From positions 33,351 through 97,350 of the forward strand of contig JADLFE010000035.1 of NCBI GenBank assembly GCA_020845755.1: a stretch of DNA of 64,000 nucleotides, given 5' to 3'. The translations under genes and the position numbers were made by a program. Below are positions 35,700 through 44,718 of the stretch, one piece after another. The notes beneath the pieces are model-generated. The model saw only the letters and a list, made by a program, of their open reading frames with translations, made no database searches and had not been told where the DNA came from. Every line of letters starts with the position of its first letter. Position 1 is the first letter of the stretch. Origin of the DNA: Phycisphaerales bacterium (GTDB taxonomy: Bacteria; Planctomycetota; Phycisphaerae; Phycisphaerales; UBA1924).

Positions 35700-37298
35700 T
35701 CACTTGATCTGCCCGATATCCATCAGGTGCTGGCGGTACAGGGACGACACCGGCGGCCAGATCAGATAGTCGGTCCCGACGCCCGCGTCCGGGCGATTGT
35801 CCACACGCCCCGCGTAGTTGTTGGCGCCATCTCGACCCGACGAATACAGCAGGAACTGATCGTCACGCAGTTTCAGATCGAAGTTTGCGCCGCCAGCCAC
35901 GAACACCTTCACCTCGTGCGGCCTTGCCTCGCCTCGCGCGTCCGCCTTCTGGTCACGCATCGGGACGAAGAACTCGAACGGCGGCACCGCGCCACGCGCC
36001 CGGTTCGGGTTGTATGCGTCCACCGTCAACGCCTTGATCCACTGCGGCCTGACCGACGACAACTGCGGCGGGAACGCCTTGGCCGCCGCTGTGTAGCCCA
36101 CGATCGCCAGCGCATGGCGAGTGCCCGCCAGTTCCACCTGCAGTTGCTGACGCAGCGTGAACAGCGTGCCCATGTCCGGCGCCGTCGCGTCGAGCACCGC
36201 GAAACCGCCGCGATCGAACGTCGCATGGACGAACGGCTTCTCCATCAGTTTGTCGAATGGGTCGAGCCGCCAGCGCGACTCCCAGTCAGCGTACAACTTC
36301 GGGAGTTGATCGTTGATCTCGAACCAATTCTTCTGCGTGCCCGCGACCGCCTGCCACCGGGCGGCCTCGCCGAACAGTCGGAGCGGATACTCAGACGATC
36401 CCATCCGTGACATGGTCGTCGCGAACACGTTGGTATCGATCCCGCCGCGAGGTTGATACACACGCGCGACCGCCTGCTCGCTCCCCAGCCGATCGCCGAT
36501 CGGAAGACGCATCCGCGAGATCTCCAGATAGCCCTTGCCCTCGTCGATCCGCGCCACCAGCGCCGGGATCTGATCCCGCTGCGCCGGCTGTTCCAATGCC
36601 TTCTTCGTGCGAGAGTCCCAGTACGCGATGTCGCGCAGTCGCTCCTGCGCCCCGATCATTGCCTCGTACGCCCATGCCGCCTCGCGATAGAACCGCCGGT
36701 CGGCCATCTGGCGGCAGAAAAACGTCCAGTCACACATCAACTTGACCGCGCCGATCGTGTCGCCCTCGCCCGCCCGACGGATCGCGTCGGCGTGAACGAG
36801 CACCTCCATCACACGGATCGCATCCATGTAATAGAACTTCGCTCCCGCCAGCGTCGGAGGATCGCCGAGTTCCGTGTACAGGCGGGCCGACACCATCTCG
36901 ACCGGCACGCCCTCCACGCCGTACGGCTGGGCGAACGCCATTGCCTTGCGGTAGTCTTCTTCCCTGGTCACTGTGGCGATCGCGTCCACGACCGCCTTCT
37001 GCGTCGGCGCGGTGCACCACGCCGCCAACTCTCCCGCCGCCGGCGAGCCCGGATAGAGCGGCGCCAATGCGTCCAGACGCGCGTACTTCGCCGGCGCGGG
37101 CTGCATCTTCGCGAGCAACGGGAGCAGGACCAGGTCGCTCCGCTGCGGATCCCTGACATCCGCCAGGCTCGCGTTCAGTTTGTCGAGGAACTCGTCGGCG
37201 CTCGCCCGCGGCGCGGCCAGCGTCAGCGATACGGTAACCACCACGCCCAAGAGGGCGCGGCCAACAGATGTCCGTACGGAGTTTCGAGGGGTCGGCAT
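35700..37298 (-). CDS. Exported protein of unknown function
   Basis: 532 aa from the ATG at 37298. A longer frame exists but would overlap the ABC permease gene. A signal peptide ends near PRASADE. The rest is mostly helical in the first half, with several aromatic-rich segments (GAKFYYMDAIRVMEV; DWTFFCRQMADRRFYREAAWAYEAM), then a mixed region ending with beta strands (HEVKVFVAGGANFDLKLRDD). I do not recognise the family. It lies 95 bp after the ABC permease gene and may share its transcript. Confidence 0.75.
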   Translation of the reverse strand: MPTPRNSVRTSVGRALLGVVVTVSLTLAAPRASADEFLDKLNASLADVRDPQRSDLVLLPLLAKMQPAPAKYARLDALAPLYPGSPAAGELAAWCTAPTQKAVVDAIATVTREEDYRKAMAFAQPYGVEGVPVEMVSARLYTELGDPPTLAGAKFYYMDAIRVMEVLVHADAIRRAGEGDTIGAVKLMCDWTFFCRQMADRRFYREAAWAYEAMIGAQERLRDIAYWDSRTKKALEQPAQRDQIPALVARIDEGKGYLEISRMRLPIGDRLGSEQAVARVYQPRGGIDTNVFATTMSRMGSSEYPLRLFGEAARWQAVAGTQKNWFEINDQLPKLYADWESRWRLDPFDKLMEKPFVHATFDRGGFAVLDATAPDMGTLFTLRQQLQVELAGTRHALAIVGYTAAAKAFPPQLSSVRPQWIKALTVDAYNPNRARGAVPPFEFFVPMRDQKADARGEARPHEVKVFVAGGANFDLKLRDDQFLLYSSGRDGANNYAGRVDNRPDAGVGTDYLIWPPVSSLYRQHLMDIGQIK

Positions 37299-37393
37299 AC
37301 GCCGATGGTAGCCGAAATGATGCCAGACGGGAGTGGGACCCCGGCGCGGCATCCCGGGCCGTACATCCGGCGTCCAAAGAGACCGAAATAGAC

Positions 37394-38596
37394 CTAGAAA
37401 TCGCGTCTCGCGAAGATCCAGCACGCCAGCACCAGCACCACGCCCTCAAACGCCAGCGACGTCCCGACGATCCACCCCACCGATCGAGAGCGGAGCACCC
37501 TCTCCGCCATCTCGGCCCCGGCAACGTGCGTGTTCTCCTCGTCGTCCCTCCCGCGCCGATCCTCGCCGGACGTGCGCCGGAATTTCTCGACGTCCTCCTC
37601 GGAGAGCAGCACACGCTCCAGCAGTTTGGTCGTCTCGGCCGTCTTGGGCAGCACAGTCTTGGCGATCACAAACCCACGGTTCCACCGCTCGATCTGACGC
37701 ACGTCGTCCTGGTTTTCCTTGATGTCCTTGTCCATCATCGAGACCTGGTTGCGGTTGCTCGTGATCTGCGGGTTGGACTGCTCGAGTTGCTCGCTGGTCC
37801 ACGCGCCGGGCGCCGGCTCGGGCTCGCCCCTGGCGGATGCATCCGCCTTGGCCTTCTCATCCAGTTGCGACTTTGCCCAATGCTCCAGCCGCTCGATCTC
37901 CTTCTTCTGCCGCTCGATCATCCGCTCCTGGCTCGCCACCTGGGCGAGTTTCTGAGACTTGATCATCAGCGTGCTGGAATCGGCCGCGTTCAGGATGAAC
38001 AGGAAGATCCAGAAGAGCAGCGTCAGCAGGAGCGCCGCGATCGTCGATCGCGTCAGCAATCCCACCAGCGCGCTGACGCAGAACAGGAAACTGAACACGC
38101 CGACCACGATCGGAATCGCCATGAACAGCCGCGGCTCCCACGCCCCGCCGCGCAGCCCGATCACCAGGAACGACGCCAGCGAAAACACCCCGACCTGCAG
38201 CGTGACGAACAGGAGGCCCATGAAGTACTTGGTCAGAAAGAGCCGCACGCGCCCGATCGGCTTGGACAACGCCAGTTCCACCGCCCCGCCCGACACAAAG
38301 TCCGGGATGATCGCTGCAGTCGAAATCACCGCCAGGATCATCGCGGCCCACGACAGCCACAGCGCCACGCCGAACTGCAGGAACAGGAACTTGTAGAAGA
38401 ACCCGACGTTCATCGTCCGCGTGTTGAACATCGGCACGGGGAGCGACCACTTGAAGATCGTGATCCCCTGGGCATCCAGCCCCACGCACGCGAAAGCGCC
38501 CACCAGCACGCCCGACAGGATCAGCGTCACCCAGAAGAGTTTCTTGGCGTTCAACTCCCGGTACGCATCGACGAGAAGCGCGAGGGTCTGCGTCAT
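37394..38596 (-). CDS. ABC transporter permease with large coiled-coil loop
   Basis: 400 aa. About six membrane segments: one near 22-42, four between about 75 and 205, and one at the C-terminus (about 375-395). Between the fifth and sixth lies a charged extra-membrane loop (about 212-370) with a coiled coil (ERMIERQKKEIERLEHWAKS) and acidic/Arg-rich stretches. The fold resembles ABC-2 type permeases. The start overlaps the ATPase gene stop as ATGA, so the two proteins are almost certainly partners. The substrate is unknown. Confidence 0.85.
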   Translation of the reverse strand: MTQTLALLVDAYRELNAKKLFWVTLILSGVLVGAFACVGLDAQGITIFKWSLPVPMFNTRTMNVGFFYKFLFLQFGVALWLSWAAMILAVISTAAIIPDFVSGGAVELALSKPIGRVRLFLTKYFMGLLFVTLQVGVFSLASFLVIGLRGGAWEPRLFMAIPIVVGVFSFLFCVSALVGLLTRSTIAALLLTLLFWIFLFILNAADSSTLMIKSQKLAQVASQERMIERQKKEIERLEHWAKSQLDEKAKADASARGEPEPAPGAWTSEQLEQSNPQITSNRNQVSMMDKDIKENQDDVRQIERWNRGFVIAKTVLPKTAETTKLLERVLLSEEDVEKFRRTSGEDRRGRDDEENTHVAGAEMAERVLRSRSVGWIVGTSLAFEGVVLVLACWIFARRDF

Positions 38597-39678
38597 GCGA
38601 CACCCCCACCGACATGCGCAGCGGCACGGGCGCCGCCCTTCTTGTTGTCCGCCGCACCGGGCTCCAGGATCTGCCCGGTCGTCGGGTCGGTGACCGCCTG
38701 CATGAACAGATCCTCCAGCGACGGCCGCACCGGGCGGAGCGCGTGAATCACCACGCCGCGCCCTCGGAACAGGTCAACCAGTCCCTGCACGCGTGTCGCA
38801 TCCCCCGTGGCAACGCGCAGCATCGTCGGCGTGTGCTCGATCGCCTCGCCGGTCGTCAGCCGCCCCGCGGCAGCAAGTTCGGGCGACACCTCGCGCAGCA
38901 CCTCGATCGGCGCGCGATCCGCGCCCAGTTCGATCTCGTAGCGCTGGCGGCCTTCGGTCAGTTCGCCGATTGTGCCCTGCGACGCCATCACGCCCTGCAC
39001 CAGGATCGCGACGCGATCGCACACCATCTCAAGTTCGCTGAGCAGGTGGCTGTTGAGGAAGACCGCCTTGCCGCGCCGCTTCACTTCCAGCAGGATGTTG
39101 CGGATGTCGCGCCGCCCCACGGGGTCCACGCCGTCCGTCGGCTCGTCGAGCACGACCAGATCGGGATCATTCATGAGCGCCTGGGCGATACCGATGCGCT
39201 GGCGCATGCCCTTCGAATAGCTCTTGACGCGCGTGTCGCCCCAGCGCGTCATGCCGACCAGTTCGAGCAGATCGCCGCGACGCTTCTTGCGATCGGCGCG
39301 CCCCACGCCGCACAGCCCGGCGTAGAACTCCAGCACCTGTCCGCCGGTCAGATAGTCGGGGAATCGATGGTGCTCGGGCAGGTATCCGACGCGTGCCAGC
39401 GTCCCCTTGTGCCCCACCGGATGGCCCAGCACCGTGCCGTGGGCACGGCTGGGGCTGATCACGGTCATCAGGATCTTCACCAGCGTCGACTTGCCCGCGC
39501 CGTTGGGCCCCAGCAGGCCGAAGATCTCGCCCATCGCGACCTTCATCGACACGCCGCGCAGCGCCTGGATGCGCCCCTTATAGGTCTTGGCGACGTCGGC
39601 CAGGTCGACGGCCCATCCTTGAGATGTGCCGCCGAACGCGGCGGGAGAAGAAACGGCGGTTGTCGGTATCGCGCTCAT
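38593..39678 (-). CDS. ABC transporter ATP-binding protein
   Basis: 361 aa from the ATG at 39678; an ATG eight codons upstream (39702) is equally possible. Walker A GLLGPNGAGKSTL, Q-loop region LPEHHRFPDYLTG, signature SYSKGMRQRIGIAQAL, Walker B LVVLDEPTDGVD and the switch His in NSHLLSELE are all intact. After the nucleotide domain (about 22-245) comes a C-terminal extension (about 250-361) typical of ABC-2 drug, lipid or polysaccharide exporters. The permease gene overlaps its stop. Confidence 0.93.
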   Translation of the reverse strand: MSAIPTTAVSSPAAFGGTSQGWAVDLADVAKTYKGRIQALRGVSMKVAMGEIFGLLGPNGAGKSTLVKILMTVISPSRAHGTVLGHPVGHKGTLARVGYLPEHHRFPDYLTGGQVLEFYAGLCGVGRADRKKRRGDLLELVGMTRWGDTRVKSYSKGMRQRIGIAQALMNDPDLVVLDEPTDGVDPVGRRDIRNILLEVKRRGKAVFLNSHLLSELEMVCDRVAILVQGVMASQGTIGELTEGRQRYEIELGADRAPIEVLREVSPELAAAGRLTTGEAIEHTPTMLRVATGDATRVQGLVDLFRGRGVVIHALRPVRPSLEDLFMQAVTDPTTGQILEPGAADNKKGGARAAAHVGGGVA

Positions 39679-39770
39679 GCGTGGCTCAAAGGGTACCAAC
39701 ATCGAGATCGCCCGGTTGCAGTGAGGCACACGGCGCGTTAAGGCTCCTTCCGATTCCCTTGCCGCGGGTT

Positions 39771-40469
39771 TCAATTCACCTTGTTGCCCCGCTTCTTGGC
39801 CACGACGTGAAAAATGTGCCAGTTCTTCACGATCCCCGTCACACCGGCCTCGCGGTTCTCGACCTCCTGCAGACGATCGAACGTGAAATCCGCCAGCAAC
39901 CTTTCCACCTGCGGCCTGGTGTGGTGCACGCGGTCGCCCAGCGCCGCCCAGTCGTCGCGCTCGCCGAAGAACTGCCCGGCGAAACGCCCTCCCACCGGGA
40001 TGGTCGCAACGATCCGCGCCCACATCTCATCGAACCGCAACGGCTCGCAGAACGGGAGCGCATACGAGGCGTTGATCAGCGTTGCCTGCGTCGGCCTGAA
40101 GTCCTCGTAACTGCTGAGCAGGGTTTCAAGCCGCGCGGCGTGCTCGTTCGGTACTTCCTTCTTGAGCAGCGAAAGCCCCAGTTCGCTCGCATCGACCGCC
40201 AGCACGCGCCAGCCGCGTCGTAGGAGTTCGAACGTATCACGCCCCGACCCGCAGCCGAGGTCGATCGCAAAGCGCGGCAGATCCGACGGGGCCTCTCTGT
40301 CGAACAGTTCCAGCGCCTTGAGCAAGGTCTCGCGTGCGGGCTTGCCCGCGACGGCACGGAAATAGCCAGGCCAATCGCGAATCTCCGCGTGCTCGTGGGC
40401 CTTAAGCGCGGGAGCCGCGCCACCACCGGGCGTGGCGGACGGAACGGGCGTGGTCGGCTGTTCGGGCAT
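39771..40469 (-). CDS. Class I SAM-dependent methyltransferase
   Basis: 232 aa from the ATG at 40469; a TTG four codons upstream would overlap the divergent ubiD-like start. The SAM-binding motif FAIDLGCGSGRDTFELLRRG and the following acidic VLAVDASE are clear, and the later strand reads VGGRFAGQFFGERDDW. The fold and length resemble small TehB/Tam-like enzymes. The substrate cannot be told from sequence. It reads toward the ABC transporter genes and could be in the same operon (92 bp gap). Confidence 0.88.
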   Translation of the reverse strand: MPEQPTTPVPSATPGGGAAPALKAHEHAEIRDWPGYFRAVAGKPARETLLKALELFDREAPSDLPRFAIDLGCGSGRDTFELLRRGWRVLAVDASELGLSLLKKEVPNEHAARLETLLSSYEDFRPTQATLINASYALPFCEPLRFDEMWARIVATIPVGGRFAGQFFGERDDWAALGDRVHHTRPQVERLLADFTFDRLQEVENREAGVTGIVKNWHIFHVVAKKRGNKVN

Positions 40470-40480
40470 AGGCTGGTGCA

Positions 40481-42625
40481 ATGTACGAGACGACGCAGGA
40501 CTTCATCAACGCCCTGGATCGTGCCGGGGAACTCCGCCGGATCAAGGCCCAGGTCTCGCCCGTGCTTGAAATCACGGAGATCGCCGACCGCGTGAGCAAG
40601 TCGCGGGCCCCGCACCTGGGCTCCAAGGGCTCGCAACGCACCGACCCGCGCCAGTGCACCCTGGGCGGATCGGCCCTGCTCTTTGAGAACGTCGCGGGAT
40701 CGGACATTCCGGTCCTGATCAACGCGTGGGGAAGTTACCGGCGCGTCGAGATGGCGCTGGGATGCGAAGAGGGCGCCACCAACCTCGCCGGGCTCGAAGG
40801 GCTGGCTGAGCGCATCGGCAAACTCATCAAGCCCGAGCCGCCGCCCACGCTCTTGGCCAAGCTGCAGATGCTCCCGGAACTTCTTGAACTGGCGAAGATC
40901 CCGCCCCGGAAGGTCAAGAGCGGCGTGTGCCAGGAGGTCGTGCGCACCGGCGCGGACGTCGACCTCACGCGCCTTCCCATGCTCCGCTGCTGGCCGATGG
41001 ACGGCGATTACGCGAGCCTCGGCTATCCCGCGGGGATCAACGACGGCATCGCGGGGATTGGCTCCGGCCCCGATTGGGAACGCGATCACCGCGGGCGCTA
41101 CATCACGCTGGGTGGGATCCACACGATCCACGCCGACGACGAGGGCAACCCCGCGCCCGCGAGCCGGAACATCGGGATGTACCGCGTGCAATTGCTCGGG
41201 CGTCGCCACGCGGCGATGCATTGGCACATGCACCACGACGGGGCGCGCCACTGGCGCTCGTGGAAGGCCAGGGGCAAGGCGATGCCGGTGGCGATTGCGT
41301 TGGGCGGCGAGAGCGTGCTGCCGTATGCCGCGACCGCGCCGATGCCGCCGGGAATCAGTGAACTTCTGCTCGCGGGGTTCCTGAATCGCGGGGCGATCCC
41401 GCTGGTGCGCTGCAAGACGGTGCCGATCGACGTGCCGGCGAATTCCGAGATCGTGATCGAGGGCTATGTCGATCATCGCGCGGGGCTGATCGGGTGGGAC
41501 CCAAAGGAAATCGCCAAGTCGCTGAATGGCCAGATCGCCAAGGAACAGGGGAGCAGAGACAGGTTCGGACTGGGCGAAGGCGCTGTCTTCGAAGGGCCTT
41601 TCGGCGATCACACGGGCTTCTATTCGCTGCCGGATCGATATCCCTTGCTCGAAGTGACGGCGATCACGCACCGCAAGAACCCGGTCTATCCGACAACAGT
41701 CGTCGGGCTCCCGCCGCAGGAGGATTACTTCCTGGGCAAGGCGACTGAGCGGTTGTTCCTGCCGCTCCTGCGCACGATCGTGCCGGACATCATCGACTAT
41801 GACCTGCCGATGTTCGGCGCGTTCCACAACGCGGCTTTCCTGAAGATCAGGAAGGAGTATCCGCTCCACGCGCGCCGGGTCATGCACGCAATCTGGGGCG
41901 CGGGCCAGATGAGTTGGACCAAGACGATCGTGGTGGTTGACGAGGACGTTGACGTGCATGATTCGGACGCGGTGCTCAAGGCCGTTGGAGAGCACTGCGA
42001 GCCGGCGCGAGACTGTGAGTTGGTGCGCGGGCCGGTGGACATCCTGGACCACGCCGCGCCGTTCCTTGGTGTGAGCGGCAAACTCGGACTGGATGCGACG
42101 CGGAAGACATCGCCGGGCGAGACGCACCGGAGCGTGATGGGGCTGGGCGCGGAGTTGTGCAAGTCCGGGACGATTCCGGCGGTGATAGGCGACGCGGCCC
42201 GGGCGACGGAGACGCGCGCAGGCACGATCGCCGGCGTGCTGGATGCTCGCGTGCCGGAAGAACTGGGCGGGCACTGGCTGGTGATCCGCGCCGAGAAACG
42301 CGATGCCGGTGATGGTGTGCGGATCATCAAGGCGATCGGCGGCATGACCGAAGAATACTCCTTGCCGCGTTTCACGATCGTGGTTGGTCCCGAGGCGGAC
42401 CTTGCGAATCTCGACAGCGCGTTCTTCCACTGGATGGCGAACTATGCGCCGGATCGCGATCGGAATCTCAGCGTGTGCGGGCGGCGTGTTGCGTTTGATG
42501 CGACGCCCAAGATCCCCGGCGACGACGCGAACGCCCAGCCGGTGCGTGAGTTCCCGCCGCTCTTGTGCATGAGCGACGATGTTTGTGCCAAGGTTGATGC
42601 GCGGTGGGTTGAGTATGGATTGTGA
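40481..42625 (+). CDS. ubiD: UbiD-family decarboxylase (probable quinone pathway)
   Basis: 714 aa, clearly longer than classic UbiD (about 490) and nearer the long variant found in some planctomycetes. The core motif EGPFGDHTGFYS and the downstream VVGLPPQEDYFLGKATERL are typical; the family uses prenylated FMN to remove a carboxyl group from aromatic quinone precursors. The extra length includes a C-terminal region (about 600-714) with HWMANYAPDRDRN. With ubiE/menG further right, a role in menaquinone or ubiquinone synthesis is likely but not proven. Only 11 bp separate it from the divergent methyltransferase start. Confidence 0.88.
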   Translation: MYETTQDFINALDRAGELRRIKAQVSPVLEITEIADRVSKSRAPHLGSKGSQRTDPRQCTLGGSALLFENVAGSDIPVLINAWGSYRRVEMALGCEEGATNLAGLEGLAERIGKLIKPEPPPTLLAKLQMLPELLELAKIPPRKVKSGVCQEVVRTGADVDLTRLPMLRCWPMDGDYASLGYPAGINDGIAGIGSGPDWERDHRGRYITLGGIHTIHADDEGNPAPASRNIGMYRVQLLGRRHAAMHWHMHHDGARHWRSWKARGKAMPVAIALGGESVLPYAATAPMPPGISELLLAGFLNRGAIPLVRCKTVPIDVPANSEIVIEGYVDHRAGLIGWDPKEIAKSLNGQIAKEQGSRDRFGLGEGAVFEGPFGDHTGFYSLPDRYPLLEVTAITHRKNPVYPTTVVGLPPQEDYFLGKATERLFLPLLRTIVPDIIDYDLPMFGAFHNAAFLKIRKEYPLHARRVMHAIWGAGQMSWTKTIVVVDEDVDVHDSDAVLKAVGEHCEPARDCELVRGPVDILDHAAPFLGVSGKLGLDATRKTSPGETHRSVMGLGAELCKSGTIPAVIGDAARATETRAGTIAGVLDARVPEELGGHWLVIRAEKRDAGDGVRIIKAIGGMTEEYSLPRFTIVVGPEADLANLDSAFFHWMANYAPDRDRNLSVCGRRVAFDATPKIPGDDANAQPVREFPPLLCMSDDVCAKVDARWVEYGL

Positions 42626-42742
42626 GCGATCGCGGCGGAATCAACCGGACATTCGGGAGGTCTGGGTAGCCGGCGCGTCCCAGAACCGCCGCCGAATTGC
42701 TTGGATTCAAGCGGAATCCGGGGATCCGTCGATAACGCGAAC

Positions 42743-43027
42743 GTGAGCAACATCGCCGGGACAAGTATGGCGCAGTCGATCGCGGGCCTGAATCAGGCCG
42801 AGCGAACGGTCGCGGCGGATCGCAAGCCGCGGTCGGAATCGACCAAGCCCCTGCGCGAGCAACTCAAGGATGATGTGGTCGTGAACACCGAGAGTGTGGA
42901 GGCGGTGAAGAACCTGGCCGACAACTCGAAGGAAGAGGCGCACGACGACCACCAGCGGCACCCGCTCTATGACCCGCACGCCAAGCCTCACGACGAAGAG
43001 CGGCATCGGATCGACATCGAGGGTTGA
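42743..43027 (+). CDS. Small charged protein, function unknown
   Basis: 94 aa from a GTG at 42743 (a TTG at 42701 and an ATG at 42767 are alternatives; none has a good ribosome site). The protein opens SNIAGTSMAQSIAGLNQAERT and is strongly charged, with a Lys/Glu/Asp-rich middle and a His/Asp/Arg-rich end (HDDHQRHPLYDPHAKPHDEE). It has no membrane segment. The pattern resembles short, disordered acidic/basic proteins found in other planctomycetes. I assign no function. Confidence 0.5.
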   Translation: MSNIAGTSMAQSIAGLNQAERTVAADRKPRSESTKPLREQLKDDVVVNTESVEAVKNLADNSKEEAHDDHQRHPLYDPHAKPHDEERHRIDIEG

Positions 43028-43164
43028 GCGCGGTCGGGACACATGCCGACTGGGTGGCGACGGTGCGTGTCACACTCCGGCGGGGAAGCCGGGCCGCCCG
43101 AGGATCGAACCACCTCGTGTTGAACACTCACCCGAAGGCATCCGCGTGGAGCGCAACGACGCGC

Positions 43165-44709
43165 TCAGGCGCCGGCGAGCCGGTGCATGGCGCCGCGGAG
43201 GGATGGATACAGGCTCGCGTGGACGTCGCGGGCGGTTTGATATCGCGAGGCGTCGGGGCCGGGCTCGACGACGACCTGGTCCTTGATGATCGCGTCGCAG
43301 GCTTCCTGCACGCTGTTCCACGCGCCGGCGCCGACGCCCGCCATGATGGCCGCGCCGAGCGCGGGGCCTTCTTCGGTGTTGGGGAGTGCGACGGGCATGG
43401 CATAGACGTCAGCCTGGATCTGGCGCCAGAGCGATGACTTGGCCGCCCCGCCACCGATGCGGATGGAGCGAACCTCGACGCCGGCGGAGCGGACAATGCC
43501 GAGGATTTGGCCCATCGTGAAGGTCACGCCTTCGATCACGGAGCGAACCAGATGTGGCGCGGTGTGCCGTGCGGAGAGGCCGATCCATCCGCCGCTGGCG
43601 CGCGGATCGGGATAGGGGCAGCGTTCGCCGGTGAGTTGCGGCATGAACACAAGCCCCTCGCATCCGGGCGCGACACTCGCGGCCATCGACACGAGATCGT
43701 CGAAACTCTTGTCCGGGAAGAGCGTGTCGTGCAGCCATTGGAGCGAACCGGCGGCGCTGAGCATGACGCCTGTGACACACCAACCTTCGCGCCGGGAGGC
43801 AGTGCCGGTGCCAGCGCAGAAGGCGTGCAGGCGTCCGGCGGGCGCGTCGCCTGTGGGCAAATCCTTGCGGGGCTTTGACGTGTGCGAGTACAGAACGCCG
43901 CTGGTGCCGAGCGTGGCGAGAACGAGGCCCTCGCGGATCGCACCCGCGCCGACGGCACCGGTCTGGTTGTCGCCCGAGCCCCCCACCACCGGCGTGCCGG
44001 CGCGGAGGCCGGTCTGGGCGGCGGCCCAAGATGTGATGGCGCCGCTGACCTCGCAGGCTTCGAGCACGGGCGGAAGAACGGCGGGATCGATCCCGACGCG
44101 CGAGAGCAGGTCGAGATTCCAGGCACGGCGGTCGATGTCCTGCGCGAGCATGCCGGTCGCCTCTGCGGCGTCGGTCGCGATCACGCCGGCGAGGCGCAGG
44201 CGGATGTAGTCCTTCGGAAGCACGACGACGTGCGTCGTGTTCCACACGGCGGGTTCGTGATCGCGCACCCACATGAGTTTGGGGAGCGTGAAGCCGGGGA
44301 GGGCGGCGTTGCCGACCATCTCGACGAGATTCCGACGACCACCCGCGGCTCGTTCGATGGTGTCGCATTGCTCGCCGCAGCGCTGGTCGTTCCAGAGGAT
44401 GGCGCGACGGAGTACGGGGGCGGCTTGTCCGCCTCCGGTCGCGGCAGATCTGTCGAGGAGGACCGCGCCGTGCATCTGGCCTGAGAGCCCGACAGCGCGG
44501 ACCTGCGAGGCGTCGATGGCTGCCTTGGCGATGACCTCGCGAACCGAGGCGACGACGGCGCGCCACCAGTCTTCGGGCTCCTGCTCGGACCAGAGCGGCT
44601 TGTCGCGATAGATCGCGTGGGGCGCACTGGCCGTGGCGAGCACTCGCCCGCGCTCGTCGATCAGGAGGCTCTTGGTGGAGGACGTGCCGATGTCGATGCC
44701 GAGGAGCAT
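43165..44709 (-). CDS. xylB: Xylulokinase
   Basis: 514 aa, the normal size. FGGY-family carbohydrate kinase opening LLGIDIGTSSTKSLLID (phosphate loop), with GLSGQMHGAVLLD, ILWNDQR, GGSGDNQTGAVGAG and the C-terminal IRIGGGAAKSSLWRQIQADV. The GQMHG and WNDQR motifs fit xylulokinases rather than glycerol kinases. It phosphorylates D-xylulose for the pentose phosphate pathway. No xylA or sugar transporter lies beside it. Confidence 0.93.
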   Translation of the reverse strand: MLLGIDIGTSSTKSLLIDERGRVLATASAPHAIYRDKPLWSEQEPEDWWRAVVASVREVIAKAAIDASQVRAVGLSGQMHGAVLLDRSAATGGGQAAPVLRRAILWNDQRCGEQCDTIERAAGGRRNLVEMVGNAALPGFTLPKLMWVRDHEPAVWNTTHVVVLPKDYIRLRLAGVIATDAAEATGMLAQDIDRRAWNLDLLSRVGIDPAVLPPVLEACEVSGAITSWAAAQTGLRAGTPVVGGSGDNQTGAVGAGAIREGLVLATLGTSGVLYSHTSKPRKDLPTGDAPAGRLHAFCAGTGTASRREGWCVTGVMLSAAGSLQWLHDTLFPDKSFDDLVSMAASVAPGCEGLVFMPQLTGERCPYPDPRASGGWIGLSARHTAPHLVRSVIEGVTFTMGQILGIVRSAGVEVRSIRIGGGAAKSSLWRQIQADVYAMPVALPNTEEGPALGAAIMAGVGAGAWNSVQEACDAIIKDQVVVEPGPDASRYQTARDVHASLYPSLRGAMHRLAGA

Positions 44710-44718
44710 GACGCGAGT

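Noticed and set aside
43100..43118. tRNA T-arm-like sequence (minus strand GGTTCGATCC)
   Set aside because: The flanking bases do not form a 5-bp stem with a 7-base loop, and no acceptor, D or anticodon arm is found around it.
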